A DNA stretch of 64,000 nucleotides. Source: Ryuthela nishihirai (Eukaryota > Arthropoda > Arachnida > Araneae > Heptathelidae). The notes under the pieces are model-generated. The model did no database searches, was not told the DNA's origin, and saw nothing but the letters and a program-made list of their open reading frames with translations. This document shows, in pieces, positions 13,462-25,059 of this stretch; positions within the stretch are counted from its first letter, which is position 1, and the number at the start of each line of letters is the position of its first letter. The DNA lies in the NCBI GenBank assembly GCA_038380435.1, contig JAWZYU010000013.1, positions 15,575,901-15,639,900 of the forward strand, read 5' to 3'. A program made the translations under genes and the position numbers.

Positions 13462-13993
13462 CTACAATCATCATCCTCAAGCAGCCATGGGCTACAGAGG
13501 TTCAACCAGACCGTACAATTTAATTCTCCAAGCACATCTGTCCTCAGCTACATCTGCTGCATCCGGCCACTGCACACCAATTCTAATAAGGTCCTGTTTG
13601 ACATTGTCAGCCCATCGCATCCTAGGTCTCCCCCTCTTTCTGAGGCCTTTAGGCACACTGTTCCTTATTTGCTAGTCTATAATTATCCATACAGGTAACA
13701 TGGCCAAACCAATGGAGTCTCTATCTGAACAATTATGCTGCATAAAAGTGGTTGCCGACTCCTTTGCTAACCTCATCATTAGTTACAAAGTTGAACCACC
13801 TAATGCCCAAGATACTGCGTAAGCATCTGGAATCAAAAGCATCTAGTTTCCTGTTATCTTGTTTACAAAGTGTCCAAGTTTCACTACCATAACTAACCCT
13901 AGAAAGAACCAAACTATTATACAGTCTAATTTTAGTCTTTAGGTGTGTAAGCCTATTTCTCCACACTCTCCATAGATTCTTAAAAGCTCTCCT
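13462..13993 (-). mobile_element. LINE fragment A (3' end of RT-containing ORF)
   Basis: The 3' portion of a non-LTR retrotransposon on the - strand. The translated segment at 13733-13966 contains KTKIRLYNSLVLSRVSYGSE and a TWTLCKQDNRKLDAF segment, the usual region C-terminal to the reverse transcriptase in this LINE type. Its left end (AATCATCATCCTCAAGCAGC on +) matches the LINE ends at 42.06 and 61.33 kb. It lacks the RT core, so it is dead. Confidence 0.85.
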
Positions 13994-15152
13994 TCCAGTG
14001 ACTACCTAGCTACCATTTACAGTCAGTCCTAAAACGTTTTTTCTCATACCTAGCATTATTTTGTTTAAGGAAATATTTGTTATTATGCTTTCGATACGCT
14101 ATCAAAAAAATGGGAAAAAGTTCTTAAACTAAACTGTTCCTTAAATGTTCACAACGGTGCTTTTTTTTTCCATTTTATTCCCCTCCCCCTTCTTTTCCAA
14201 ATTATTCTCCTTTCATCCCCATCTTCTTCCTTCGATAACATCATCACTCTCGAGCTATTCAAATGAGGATCTGGTTGTTCTTCTGAGTTTCTCTCCTCCC
14301 TCCCCCGTGACGAGAAGAAGACCGATTTCTTCGTCTCCCGTTTCCCTCTTCCGACAACAGTCATCTCTGCCACGCACTCCAACTGCGACATCGACTGCTC
14401 CTCCGCTTTCACGTGACACCAGACAATGTTGCTGATATCGGAGGGGAGTTTGCCATTTGCAACGGGATTTACTCGAGGATCGCGTTGCGAGGGATGGAGC
14501 GCCATCTATCGGCAATTGAGAGCACTCGCCATCTTGCCGTGCGGAAACGAAGAGGAACACGGGATTCGGAGGGGGGGGGGCGAGAAAATGGCATACTGTT
14601 TCGTGTTTGTGTTTTCACCGTCTATTCGACGCAAAGAAGTGAGGATATATTCAATTTATGGATATACTATACGAAATTGTTGAATCATCAAATTTTCCTT
14701 TGAAAGAAGAGATGATCGAAACCAAAGAGAAGAGAAGATGCATCCAGCCAACAAAGATAGGATCAGGAGAAGTTCGCCTTTGAAACATTTTAAATGGAAC
14801 GTGCATTATTTTACTTAATAGAATTTTTGCTAACGGATGCACAAAATTGGCGTTTTAAGGAAGTAGAAATACAAAACTAGAGTTTCAGTTTAGAGATAAG
14901 TTTAAAGAGGACTTCAACAGAAAGCGTAATCACTTCTTAATGTAGAAACTTCTGATCAGAAAATAAATGCCAAGTGATGTGTTCTCTTTTTGCAAAGCAG
15001 AAATAAATAGAACCGAGAATGATTGATAAGTTTTTTAGAAACAACGTGCTTCAAAAAAATTATTATATTCTCAGTGGGAAGTTGACACATATATTTTAAA
15101 ATATCCGTACGAAGAGTTATAGATACGAAGAAGAAAGATTTATTTCACTCTA
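13994..15152. other. No gene recognised; pyrimidine-rich 14.16-14.35 kb
   Basis: The + strand at 14150-14350 is C/T-rich. Frames of about 100 codons on both strands of 14145-14560 have no recognisable domain. A poly-G run lies near 14570. No transposon end was identified. Confidence 0.35.
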
Positions 15153-15350
15153 AATTTGGCCGAGTGATTAGCATGCTTGGCAATTGATCTAAGGGACTCT
15201 GGGTTCGAGCTCCGGGTAAGGCATGGATGTTTGTGTCGATTTTCTGCTGAGGTCCTGTCATCCTCACAGACCTTCTACTATGGCATATAAACTGACAGGC
15301 TCCTGTCAGACCTCTGTGGGAAGCAGTTGCTTGAGGGGGTATTTATTATT
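15153..15350 (+). mobile_element. SINE-2 copy
   Basis: A tRNA-like head (GGCCGAGTGATTAGCATGC, then GGGTTCGAGCTCC) is followed by a shared about 130-bp body containing CTGCTGAGGTCCTGTCATCC and ACTGACAGGCTCCTGTCAGA. It ends in GAGGGGGTATTTATT and a T/A-rich tail. At least four other copies share head and body. Confidence 0.88.
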
Positions 15351-16290
15351 TATTTTTTTTATTTTATATATATTTATTTTTTCTCTTTTGTTATATTCTT
15401 AATTATTACTAGAAGATAACCTATTTTTTTATTTTAATCTTAAACGCTCACCTTAAACCTGTCCGCTGACGCGAGGTGCATTGGAGGGAATGCAAAGTTT
15501 CATGGGATGCACAATTGATGGATCTGAATCTGGGGATATGATGTTTGTGCAACCAGGTCTCCTCTATCCATCTGGATATTTGGCTGTAATCCTTCAAAGG
15601 AGTTGAACGTATCTTCCACAAACGCAACTGCACAGGCTCATTGCAAGCATGCAGTGGTGCGAGTTTGTAGTCAGATACCGTGAAGGACACGTGACTCACT
15701 GAGTAAGTGCTCTCTGTCCAGGTAGGCGCTTCAAAACCTCAGTTCACCCATTCAGGTTCTCATTCTTCCATTTGTGAATGCCCATTATCTCATTCCTGCT
15801 CGCCATGCTACTCAACCACTGTTGCCTTGCACAAGAGAAGTGGGGAATCTTTTGCTTCTTCAGCAAACGTCAATCTCTCCGTCTTATTGCATCTTTGCTC
15901 GTGCACACAGTGTCCCTCAGTTCTCTTGAGCAATGTGGATCGGATCATTGCAAAGCTGATCCTTTCCACTCTACTACAGTAAGTCCGTACAGTGACGTCA
16001 TAAAAAAGTATATGATGCTAAAGCAAAGCAATTCGCGAACTTTTCCTTTACTTTCTGAAACGAAATTAGTTCTACATATCACAATCTTTGAATTTTTTAT
16101 GACATCATCACTGAGCTCTGTTTGCTTTTCTAAGGAAGAATTTTACTTGTTAAAGACTTTTCATTCGATCTTTTTATTTGAGCCCCAAAATCTGAATGGT
16201 TGCAACCAAAAGCAAATCGATTCCAGCTGTTGCCATCGATTCCTTATTGCGACCCAAAGCAATGACTCCCCGAAAGTGTTCGACGGAGAC
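15351..16290. other. No gene recognised
   Basis: Unique-looking DNA. A 203-codon + frame from 15778 enters the minisatellite and stops inside it. It has no recognisable domain, and its 3' end is repeat, so I do not call it. Confidence 0.4.
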
Positions 16291-18040
16291 GAATCCCTCT
16301 CCTCCTTCACTGGCACTTCTTCCTTCCTTCATCTGCTGACGAATCCCTCTCCTCCTTCACTGGTACTTCTTCCTTCCTTCATCTGCTGACGAATCCCTCT
16401 CCTCCTTCACTGGCACTTCTTCCTTCCTTCATCTGCTGACGAATCCCTCTCCTCCTTCACTGGCACTTCTTCCTTCCTTCATCTGCTGACGAATCCCTCT
16501 CCTCCTTCACTGGCACTTCTTCCTTCCTTCATCTGCTGACGAATCCCTCTCCTCCTTCACTGGCACTTCTTCCTTCCTTCATCTGCTGACGAATCCCTCT
16601 CCTCCTTCACTGGCACTTCTTCCTTCCTTCATCTGCTGACGAATCCCTCTCCTCCTTCACTGGCACTTCTTCCTTCCTTCATCTGCTGACGAATCCCTCT
16701 CCTCCTTCACTGACACTTCTTCCTTCCTTCATCTGCTGACGAATCCCTCTCCTCCTTCACTGGCACTTCTTCCTTCCTTCATCTGCTGACGAATCCCTCT
16801 CCTCCTTCACTAGCACTTCTTCCTTCCTTCATCTGCTGACGAATCCCTCTCCTCCTTCACTGGCACTTCTTCCTTCCTTCATCTGCTGACGAATCCCTCT
16901 CCTCCTTCACTGGCACTTCTTCCTTCCTTCATCTGCTGACGAATCCCTCTCCTCCTTCACTGGCACTTCTTCCTTCCTTCATCTGCTGACGAATCCCTCT
17001 CCTCCTTCACTGGCACTTCTTCCTTTCTTCATCTGCTGACGAATCCCTCTCCTCCTTCACTGGCACTTCTTCCTTCCTTCATCTGCTGACGAATCCCTCT
17101 CCTCCTTCACTGGCACTTCTTCCTTCCTTCATCTGCTGACGAATCCCTCTCCTCCTTCACTGGCACTTCTTCCTTCCTTCATCTGCTGACGAATCCCTCT
17201 CCTCCTTCACTGACACTTCTTCCTTCCTTCATCTGCTGACGAATCCCTCTCCTCCTTCACTGGCACTTCTTCCTTCCTTCATCTGCTGACGAATCCCTCT
17301 CCTCCTTCACTAGCACTTCTTCCTTCCTTCATCTGCTGACGAATCCCTCTCCTCCTTCACTGGCACTTCTTCCTTCCTTCATCTGCTGACGAATCCCTCT
17401 CCTCCTTCACTGGCACTTCTTCCTTCCTTCATCTGCTGACGAATCCCTCTCCTCCTTCACTGGCACTTCTTCCTTCCTTCATCTGCTGACGAATCCCTCT
17501 CCTCCTTCACTGGCACTTCTTCCTTTCTTCATCTGCTGACGAATCCCTCTCCTCCTTCACTGGCACTTCTTCCTTCCTTCATCTGCTGACGAATCCCTCT
17601 CCTCCTTCACTGGTACTTCTTCCTTCCTTCATCTGCTGACGAATCCCTCTCCTCCTTCACTGGCACTTCTTCCTTCCTTCATCTGCTGACGAATCCCTCT
17701 CCTCCTTCACTGGCACTTCTTCCTTCCTTCATCTGCTGACGAATCCCTCTCCTCCTTCACTGGCACTTCTTCCTTCCTTCATCTGCTGACGAATCCCTCT
17801 CCTCCTTCACTGGCACTTCTTCCTTCCTTCATTTGCTGACGAACCCCTCTCCTCCTTCACTGGCACTTCTTCCTTCCTTCATCTGCTGACGAACCCCTCT
17901 CCTCCTTCACTGGCACTTCTTCCTTCCTTCATCTGCTGACGAATCCCTCTCCTCCTTCACTGGCACTTCTTCCTTCCTTCATCTGCTGACGAATACCTCT
18001 CCTCCTTCACTGGCACTTCTTCCTTCCTTCATCTGCTGAC
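16291..18040. repeat. 50-bp minisatellite, 35 units
   Basis: Exactly 1750 bp of head-to-tail 50-bp units beginning GAATCCCTCTCCTCCTTCAC and ending TTCATCTGCTGAC. Most units are identical. Variants are sparse: TGGTAC in units 2 and 27, TGACAC in 9 and 19, TAGCAC in 11 and 21, TCCTTTCTTC in 15 and 25, and GAACCC in 32 and 33. Three variant pairs are exactly ten units (500 bp) apart, showing a higher-order duplication. The unit length is not a multiple of three and each unit contains TGA, so it is not coding. Confidence 0.98.
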
Positions 18041-18244
18041 GATGCTTCTTCCCTTTGCTGCTATCTTATCCGATGAACTCATCTTCCATCTTCCTTCCTC
18101 TCTTCCTGTTGCTTTTCGATCGTCATTTGTCGATTTGTGGATTTCGCAAAACTTTTATTCCATCTTATCTTAAAAACGCGAAAAACAACTTCATGATTTT
18201 GTTTCACCATTTATATATACATGCATACATATATACAAAATGCG

Positions 18245-19363
18245 CATGCAGCCATAGGTTACAGAGGTCCTACCAGACTGTAAAATTCTGCTCTCCACAT
18301 CTGTCTGTCCTGAGCTACAGCTGCTGCATTTGGCCACTGTAGGCCAAATCCAACAAGGTCCTGTTTGGCATTGTCTGCCCAATGCATCCCAGGTCTCCCC
18401 CTAACCCTTACGCACACTGTTCATAATCCTGTTTGCCAATTTCACGCAGGCCAAACCAACGCGGTCTCTCTCTACACAAAATTCTACTCAAAGGAGGTTG
18501 CTGACTCATTTTAACCTCATCATTACTTACAAAGTCAAACCACTTAACGCCAAGATACTGTATAATATCTAGAATCAAAGGCATCAAGTTTCTTGTTATC
18601 CTGTTTACAAAGGGTTCATGTTTTGCTACCATAACTAACCCTAGAGAGAACCAAACTATTATACAGCCTAATTTTAGTCTTTAGGTGTATACGCATATTT
18701 TTTCATACTCTCCATAGATTCTTAAAAGTCCCAGGGCAATCCCTATTCTTCTATTTATCTCATGCCGCATATCACCAGTATCTGTTATATAGCTCCCAAG
18801 ATAATTAAACTGTGACACCTGCTCAAGACTGCAACCATTCAGATTAACTGAATCACAGCCTGCCTGACCAATTTTCATCACTTTAATTTTCTGTCTGTTT
18901 ATCACCAAACCTACTCTACTACCAGTCTCATCAACAGCTCGAATCAAAGAGTTCATCTCATCAACATCATTTGCCAAAAGGGCTAAATCATCAGCACATA
19001 ATCTAAATCAGAAATTTTCGTATCTCCAGCCCATTTAAGGCCAAAATCTTTCACTTGAAGTGAATTTCGCATAACATAATCAATAACCAAGCTAAAGAGA
19101 AAAGGAGACAAAATGCACCCTTGTTGAACACCAGAAGTAATGCTAAACCAATTGCTACAAGCCTTACCAACTCTCACACACGACTCAGTGCTATTATAGA
19201 GAGCTTTCATTATGTTAACTAACTTGTCTGGTATACCATATGATTTCACAATCAACCACAAATTATGACGATCAGCAGAATTAAAAAAATTTTTGAAATC
19301 TATAAAACTAGTAACCACAGGTTTCTGAAACTCGTTCTGAGCTCGTGGCAAGAGTATTGTCAT
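18245..19363 (-). mobile_element. LINE fragment B (reverse transcriptase, broken)
   Basis: - strand remains of the same LINE as fragments A, C, D and E. The segment near 18983-19363 gives RT motifs: SFIDFKNFFNSADRHNLWLI, YGIPDKLVNIMKALYN, TSGVQQGCILSPFLFSLVID. The catalytic YADD box is destroyed by a frameshift (DLDYVLMI then stop). The segment at 18681-18977 continues with VNLNGCSLEQVSQFNYLGSY, and 18408-18632 gives the C-terminal region. The 5' edge breaks off at about 19363, directly against a fold-back palindrome. Confidence 0.92.
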
Positions 19364-19455
19364 AGGTCACCCTTTTTCCTAAAACCTAAGACATTTTTGT
19401 TTCTGTTCTTTTAGGGAAAAAGGGTGACCTAAGGTCACCCTTTTTCCCTAAAAGA
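19364..19455. repeat. Triple fold-back palindrome at the LINE edge
   Basis: One about 21-24 nt sequence (core GGTCACCCTTTTTCC) occurs three times in alternating orientation: + at 19364-19384 (one base shorter), - at 19407-19430 and + at 19432-19455. The last two form a perfect 24-bp-arm palindrome with a single central A at 19431. Confidence 0.95.
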
Positions 19456-20892
19456 GGACGTAAGTCTCATGGTGATCCATACTTCTAAAATAACGAGCCA
19501 TACTTCAAACGAAAATCCGTGACATCGAAAATGTCGTGAGATGTTTCTAATCATGCTCCCCCCCCCCCCTGAAAGAGAATAAATAAATAAAAGAGTGATG
19601 GAATTTTAACCTGGGTCTATATTTACAAGTCCTGTGTCAAATGAAAGCCTCGGAACGACAGAGTAGCAATTTCTTCCTCCGAAGATTGGTCGTTTTACTG
19701 ACAGAGTAAAATATATAAATTAACTGTTTTTTAAATGACAATCTTCCTAGGATATGCGTCCTAAAAAGTGAAAAACAAAGTGTATATTACTGATCATGAG
19801 ATTATTCTTGAGCCATAAAAACAGTAAAAGCATACAGTACTATACTTGCATAATTAACTAAGCGTGCAGCTTAGTTAATTATGCAAGTATAGTAGAATGA
19901 TGTTAGTGCATGGATTCCCAATCCTTTCTTCGTTTAAATTTGATGTATTATTGGGGAAAAGCATGTTTTGCAAGAATGTTGGAAAAATGGAATTGAAAGA
20001 GCTGAAGATTAAAATGGCTCACTTTAATTCCTTTCGACAAGCAAGAAAAAAGAAACCAAATATAATGATTGTTGTTGGCGAAACTTATCTTGATCGCCAT
20101 TTAATGACTTGATGAGAAAATGGCCAAAGGCGAATCAGAAATTTAACCGCACTGCCCGAAATTGTGGCCACGAAAGCATAGGAGGTTTTTGCTTTTGGGA
20201 AATTGCTCCTCCCGAAGGCAAATCCTGCCTCCATCCATTTAAATTTGATCCTCCTCTCCCTGCCCGTCAAGGAAATTGTCTTGGACGTGTGCTTTGCAAG
20301 AGACGGCGCCGCAGCCTCAGCAATATCTGTCGACTAAATCAGCCCTTCATGTTGCTTCATTAATTTGGCTCTCAGTGCCTCCAACGGCTTTCGTCATCAG
20401 ATCGGAACCCGAAGCGCGGCCGACTCCTCAGGCCCAACCCCGATGGTGAATCTCCGTCCACCCCGAGGCTATAATCACCCCGTCAATCGCTTCCCCATGC
20501 AAATCACCCATTACAGAGCGGGATGTGACGAGCCACGTGGCTTTCGTCTCTCTGCCTCCGCTCGGCCAAGAAATTAAACTTCGTTGGGTGGTCGAAAGGA
20601 CTACGGGTAGGCTCCCAGTCAGTGGCGTCCATATTGCTTCCCTTGGAGCCCATCATTTTACCATGACCGATGAGATTCTCACCCGAAACGGACAGTTAAA
20701 AGAAGATGGCGGGGGAGGCAGGAAACGCCGAAGAAGGAGGAGGGACGTTTCTCAGAAACTTGCAGCTTAAGCCCACAGTTGGGGTTGGAGAAGGGGGAAA
20801 TACATTACGTATCTATTTGAAGTACTCTCTATACTTTAATTGGCTGATTCTCTTTGTATTTAACGCCACGCCCACTCAAATAATAAATGTGT
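19456..20892. other. No gene recognised; GC-rich block at 20.1-20.8 kb
   Basis: From about 20240 to 20700 the DNA is distinctly GC-richer and holds an ATGCAAAT octamer (20498-20505) and a perfect E-box palindrome, AGCCACGTGGCT (20531-20542). Open frames of 70-84 codons occur in three frames, but none shows splice signals plus recognisable protein. It could be a regulatory element or an unrecognised exon region. Confidence 0.35.
19838..19894. repeat. Perfect 26-bp-arm hairpin
   Basis: The arms at 19838-19863 and 19869-19894 are exact reverse complements around the 5-nt loop GTGCA. There is no coding content. It could be a tiny fold-back MITE or a template-switch product. Confidence 0.95.
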
Positions 20893-20935
20893 ATACACTA
20901 TATTACCAAAAGTATTGGGACGCTTGCATGTTATG
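20893..20935 (+). mobile_element. Tc1/mariner terminal fragment
   Basis: ACACTATATTACCAAAAGTA followed by TTGGGACGC resembles a terminal inverted repeat widespread among Tc1-like elements. I find no matching second end nearby, so this is a solo terminus. Confidence 0.55.
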
Positions 20936-21387
20936 AAAAACCATTTTCAACCCTCTACTTTGAAAATCAGCTTTTCTTGCGGAAAAATGTCACTCGCGAT
21001 AAAGTGAAGATCTCAGGGGAATCATCTCTGCAAACTCGACTTATGATGGCTGAAACAACACTGAACAGCAGACGCGCTTCAACACTTTTCGTCGAAACAA
21101 AACAAAAAATATTCGTTTAGAAAAAAAATGTATTTAATGTTTTTATAACAATTATTACTTATGTTTTAATGAAATTTTCTTATGACTAGCAGAGGTGATG
21201 TTTTTGTTTCTGTAACCCACTAGACATTAAAAGAATATTGCTGAATATTAACATTTTGCGAGATTTGAGTGATATTTCTACCGAAATACTTCTTTTTAAA
21301 GTTAAAGAGCTTTTAATGTGGCTTTCCATTCACGTTAACTGGAATTATTTCAATGCTGTTGATAGTGTGGTGCATAGATAGAGTGTA

Positions 21388-21569
21388 CAGTCTCTCAAAA
21401 AAATATTCGAACACTACGGTTGATTACAGAATTCAGAAAAAATATCTGGCAACAATTTTTTTAGAAATTAGTGATCTGGCAACTTTCGTGTTTCTAAAAA
21501 AATCGTTGCCAGATATTTTTCTGAATTCTGTAATCAACCATAGTGTTCGGATATTTTTTTGAGCGACAG
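21388..21569. mobile_element. Fold-back MITE (Tc1/mariner type)
   Basis: A 182-bp element consisting almost entirely of two about 80-bp inverted arms. The left begins CAGTCTCTCAAAAAAATATT; the right ends AATTTTTTTGAGCGACAG or close to it. A loop of about 20 nt separates them, and TA dinucleotides flank both ends (21386-21387 and 21570-21571). The arms differ at only a few sites. The TA target and CAGT start fit a mariner-type MITE. Confidence 0.88.
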
Positions 21570-21571
21570 TA

Positions 21572-23124
21572 CACGAAGAATACTTTGAGAAAACGCGCGT
21601 TTTTTGCGATAGGAATCAGGCAAATATGCTGCCAATGTTCTTAGCATTAGAAAAGATTCAAACTCTGCAGGGATTAAATATAAAACAGATCAAAATCGTA
21701 AATTGCTTTGAATACTGATATATGGTAACAGTTGACTGAGGAACTCTTTCACGTTTAATTCAGAATTTTAATAAATTATCGGATCAAACTTACCTGCTAT
21801 TCACGATATTACGGCACAGCTATGAAAATTTCCCAAACCTCTGTAAAGTAGTTTTCTATATCATTTATTTTCTACAGTTTGTGAATTTTGTTCCAATTTC
21901 AAACGTACAAACTGTTAGAGCGCACGATAAAGAAATCCCCAATGAAATTGATTAGTGCTTTTATTTCCTGAATCCATCTCTTGTTTCGTATTTCTCGAGA
22001 TCTTGTTTCTGCCACTTCGCTGCAAGGAGGAAATGGAACTTTTCCTTCTGGCGACTCCTGTCTGTGCACAAAGAGCGAAACTCGCCCACAGAAGAGGGAG
22101 AAACTCTTGTTGGTTATGTCGTTGCATTTACTCCTCTTGTTTACTTCGCTCTCTTGTTGTTGTTTATTGCTTGCGTTTTTACTCTTTTTATGCTTTAATC
22201 TAGTTTGGTTCACAAAGGCTCGAGTTGCTGGCGAGCCATAAAACACGAAACAAATCAAATATTTCCAAGTTCCTCTGTCTACCCTGAGTTGCTCTTTCTT
22301 GAAATGAACGAAAGAAATAAAAGCCATTCATTACCGAGAGGGATGAAAAGTAAATGATGGAGGAGCAAGATCAAGTGAACGAGAGGGAAGAAAATGGCGT
22401 CTAAGGAATGGATGATTGCTTTGGTGGGAATAATGAAATGAAGGGCGTGGAGAACGAAACAGATATTCATTTTCTCTTGATGGAGAGATTCGCTTCATTT
22501 TTCGTTATTAGGAAAAGGCCCTTAAAGGTTAATTTATCCGTTCTCAGTGAGTATACAGAGGGAAGAAAAAGTCCCGCCAAAAAGGTGTTTTTGAAAGGTA
22601 AACATTTACAATCCGGGCAACAATGGACAAAGCACAATGAATCGTCGTTGATTCTGAAAACATTGAGCAAATACAGGATCATTAGAAAAGAATAAATGCA
22701 TTTTAAAGTGCAACATTTCATTCATTAATTAAGTAACGAAAATAATTGTCTAAACAAAATTTCAAGGAATCTCAGAGTTTCTATTTAACAATATATCTTC
22801 GGCTCAACATGTCTAGTGCAGCATTTGAAACAGCTGTAGTAATGCTTTCCTTTAAATGATGCAAATTGCGATTTTTTTTGGGAATAAAAGATGTTTTTAA
22901 TAAGATAACCCTCCAGAACAAAGTTCTAAAACCTTTATGAGAAACACGAACGGTCCACTTCTACCGATTGGTAAATTTGGCACACGTGATTCACCTGTCT
23001 TAAGAAGGAAACTTTCAGAATTACTTCATATTTGAAACACACAATGATTTTCGTTACTTGATTGTGTAATAAAAATGTAACACCTTAAAATATGAGTATT
23101 CTTTTATTATTATCCCGTGTTACA
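21572..23124. other. No gene recognised
   Basis: A 142-codon - strand frame (21899-22327) and others lack recognisable domains and paired splice signals. No transposon ends were found. Confidence 0.4.
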
Positions 23125-23540
23125 ATTCAGTAATAAAGCATCACAGGAAAATGTCCTGTTGACAAGAAACACTTAAAACAATTTGCTGAGAAATTTTGGG
23201 TTTCGGCCTGCATGGTATTCGAACCCACGTCTCCCAGGCGTCATAACCACCAGACCATCGGTGACTCATCATTTCCTTCGGCAATCTGATTCCCCACATA
23301 TTTTGTTGATTCGCCAATGGCGCCATCTATGTCGAGAATCGGGCAACCTAGCTGCCTCCTGTGATGGAAGTAATATTTGTCGCTCGCACTCGCAGCGTTA
23401 TGTAAAGAATTCAGCGATGAAGGATCACAGGAAAATGTCCTGTAGACAAGAAACGCTTGAAATAATTAGCTGGAAAAAGTTGATTACCTTGAATAGGATT
23501 CGAACCCACGCCTACCAGAAACATGCCAGGTATGATAATC
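23125..23540 (-). mobile_element. SINE-3: two diverged tRNA-like repeat units
   Basis: Two units about 284 bp apart share ATCACAGGAAAATGTCCTGT and GACAAGAAAC, then a reverse-orientation B-box (ATTCGAACCCACG) at about 23218-23230 and 23498-23511. On the - strand the first reads GATGGTCTGGTGGTTATGAC, then GGGTTCGAATACC, typical tRNA-derived A and B boxes. The second unit is truncated in its head. Read in frame it yields the familiar SHRWSGGYDAWETWVR tRNA-SINE artefact. Confidence 0.7.
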
Positions 23541-23580
23541 CTGCATTTAAGTTGGTTTAGAGAGATTTGATTTAAAAAAA

Positions 23581-23790
23581 GAGTGGTTAGCGCGCTTGTC
23601 TACTGATCTACGGGACCTGGGTTCGAGCCCCGGGTAAGGCATGGATGTTCGTGTTGTTTTCTGCTGAGGTCCTGCCATCCTCTCAGATCTTCTACTGTGG
23701 CATGTAAACTAACAGGCTCCTGTCAGACCTCTGTGACAAGCAGCTGCTTGAGGGGGTATTTAATTAATTAATTTTTTAATAATTTATTTC
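23581..23790 (+). mobile_element. SINE-2 copy
   Basis: It begins GAGTGGTTAGCGCGCTTGTC, has the B-box GGGTTCGAGCCCC, the shared CTGCTGAGGTCCTGCCATCC body, and ends GAGGGGGTATTTAATTAATT with a T-rich tail. Confidence 0.9.
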
Positions 23791-25059
23791 GGTTTTTAAG
23801 GTAAATCCCTTTTAAATCGTAGATGCAGGGACTTGGGTTATCCCCCCCCCCTCAAACACACCCACTTCTTCCAATCCCTGTGAAACCAAATCGTGCGACT
23901 CATCGTTCCTTCATCGCATCTCTCTCTTCATCAACCGAGAGCCAAACTCTCCTCCCCTTCCTCTTCCATCTTGTTTGCGACATTTCCGCTTCCTCTCTTC
24001 CGTTAGTTTAACGTTTGCCAACCTTTGAATGTCACTAAATATTAATGAAGAGAAAGGGCTCCTCCATTCTTCTGTGCGAAAATGAATTATTTCTCCATCG
24101 AGGGGATTAGAAGCGAGCGACAATCTGCCTAAGGAAGCCTTCGTTTTTCTTTAGTGTCCTTGGGGGGGGGGGGGGGGGGGGGAATGCAGTTGTACAATTT
24201 CTGCTGCTCTCTCGTGGAGGCAAAGCAAAGACTTCTTCTCTTCACTCGCTCCTCCGTCGACGATAATCCTTCCTCTCACTCCCCCTCGTAGTTCTTTTTC
24301 GGTCATTGCAGCCCGACTAATGCTTTCTTTTAATATATATTCATTAGCTGCTATTCATTTGTCTCTTAAGCAGGCGGACATTGTGTCAGAGCAAACGGGA
24401 TTCTCTTCCACGGCTCCAGAAATATACAACTCTAATCAATTCTCTTGCTCCCATTCTTCTCGTGTTTGTTGGTTGTCATCGAGACAGAGGGACAGGATGA
24501 TTCCTTACCACCACCACCACCACCCTTCCCTCCTCCCACTTGCGAAGACCCCAACAGGAACGGATACCATCACTTTCAGAAGAGTCCGTCGACTTTTATC
24601 AACACGTGGAAGAAATTTTTATTTATTTCTTATTATTATTTTGGTTATTATTAGCAAAATTGGAACACGAAAGTAACTTTACATTGCCTTATCAAGAATG
24701 GCAATCATATACAGCACCATTTCACTGCACATGTTACACAAAAGTACAATTATTGTAATTTCATTATAATACTAACATGGACGTAGTTTTCAACATTAAA
24801 TATACAGTAGCAATGCCTGCATACAGATCCATTTATCGAGTCCAATTTTCTTATCCACAAGAGTAACTCTGACTCGCATGTGGATATCATTTAACAAAAC
24901 TAAATTCATGTAATCACAAACAGTCTGCATATGTAAACAAACGTAAATTACAGCTCAGTAAAACAGTTTGGAGATCGAAATCAATTCAATCACGTGGTTT
25001 CAATTCAATCACGGTTGCTTAATTAGAACAATGCATTAATATCCTCAGTATTTAATATC
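23791..25059. other. No gene recognised; long poly-G at 24163
   Basis: An uninterrupted run of about 18-19 G starts at 24163. A CCACCACCACC stretch lies near 24510. Frames here are chance openings. Confidence 0.45.

Noticed and set aside
14145..14560. Overlapping frames of about 100 codons on both strands
   Set aside because: Openness on both strands follows from a pyrimidine-rich composition. No domain or splice evidence was seen.
15778..16389. 203-codon + strand reading frame
   Set aside because: It runs into the 50-bp minisatellite and stops there, with no recognisable domain.
16291..18040. Possible CRISPR-like array
   Set aside because: The 50-bp units are contiguous with no unique spacers, and the genome is eukaryotic. 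It is a minisatellite.
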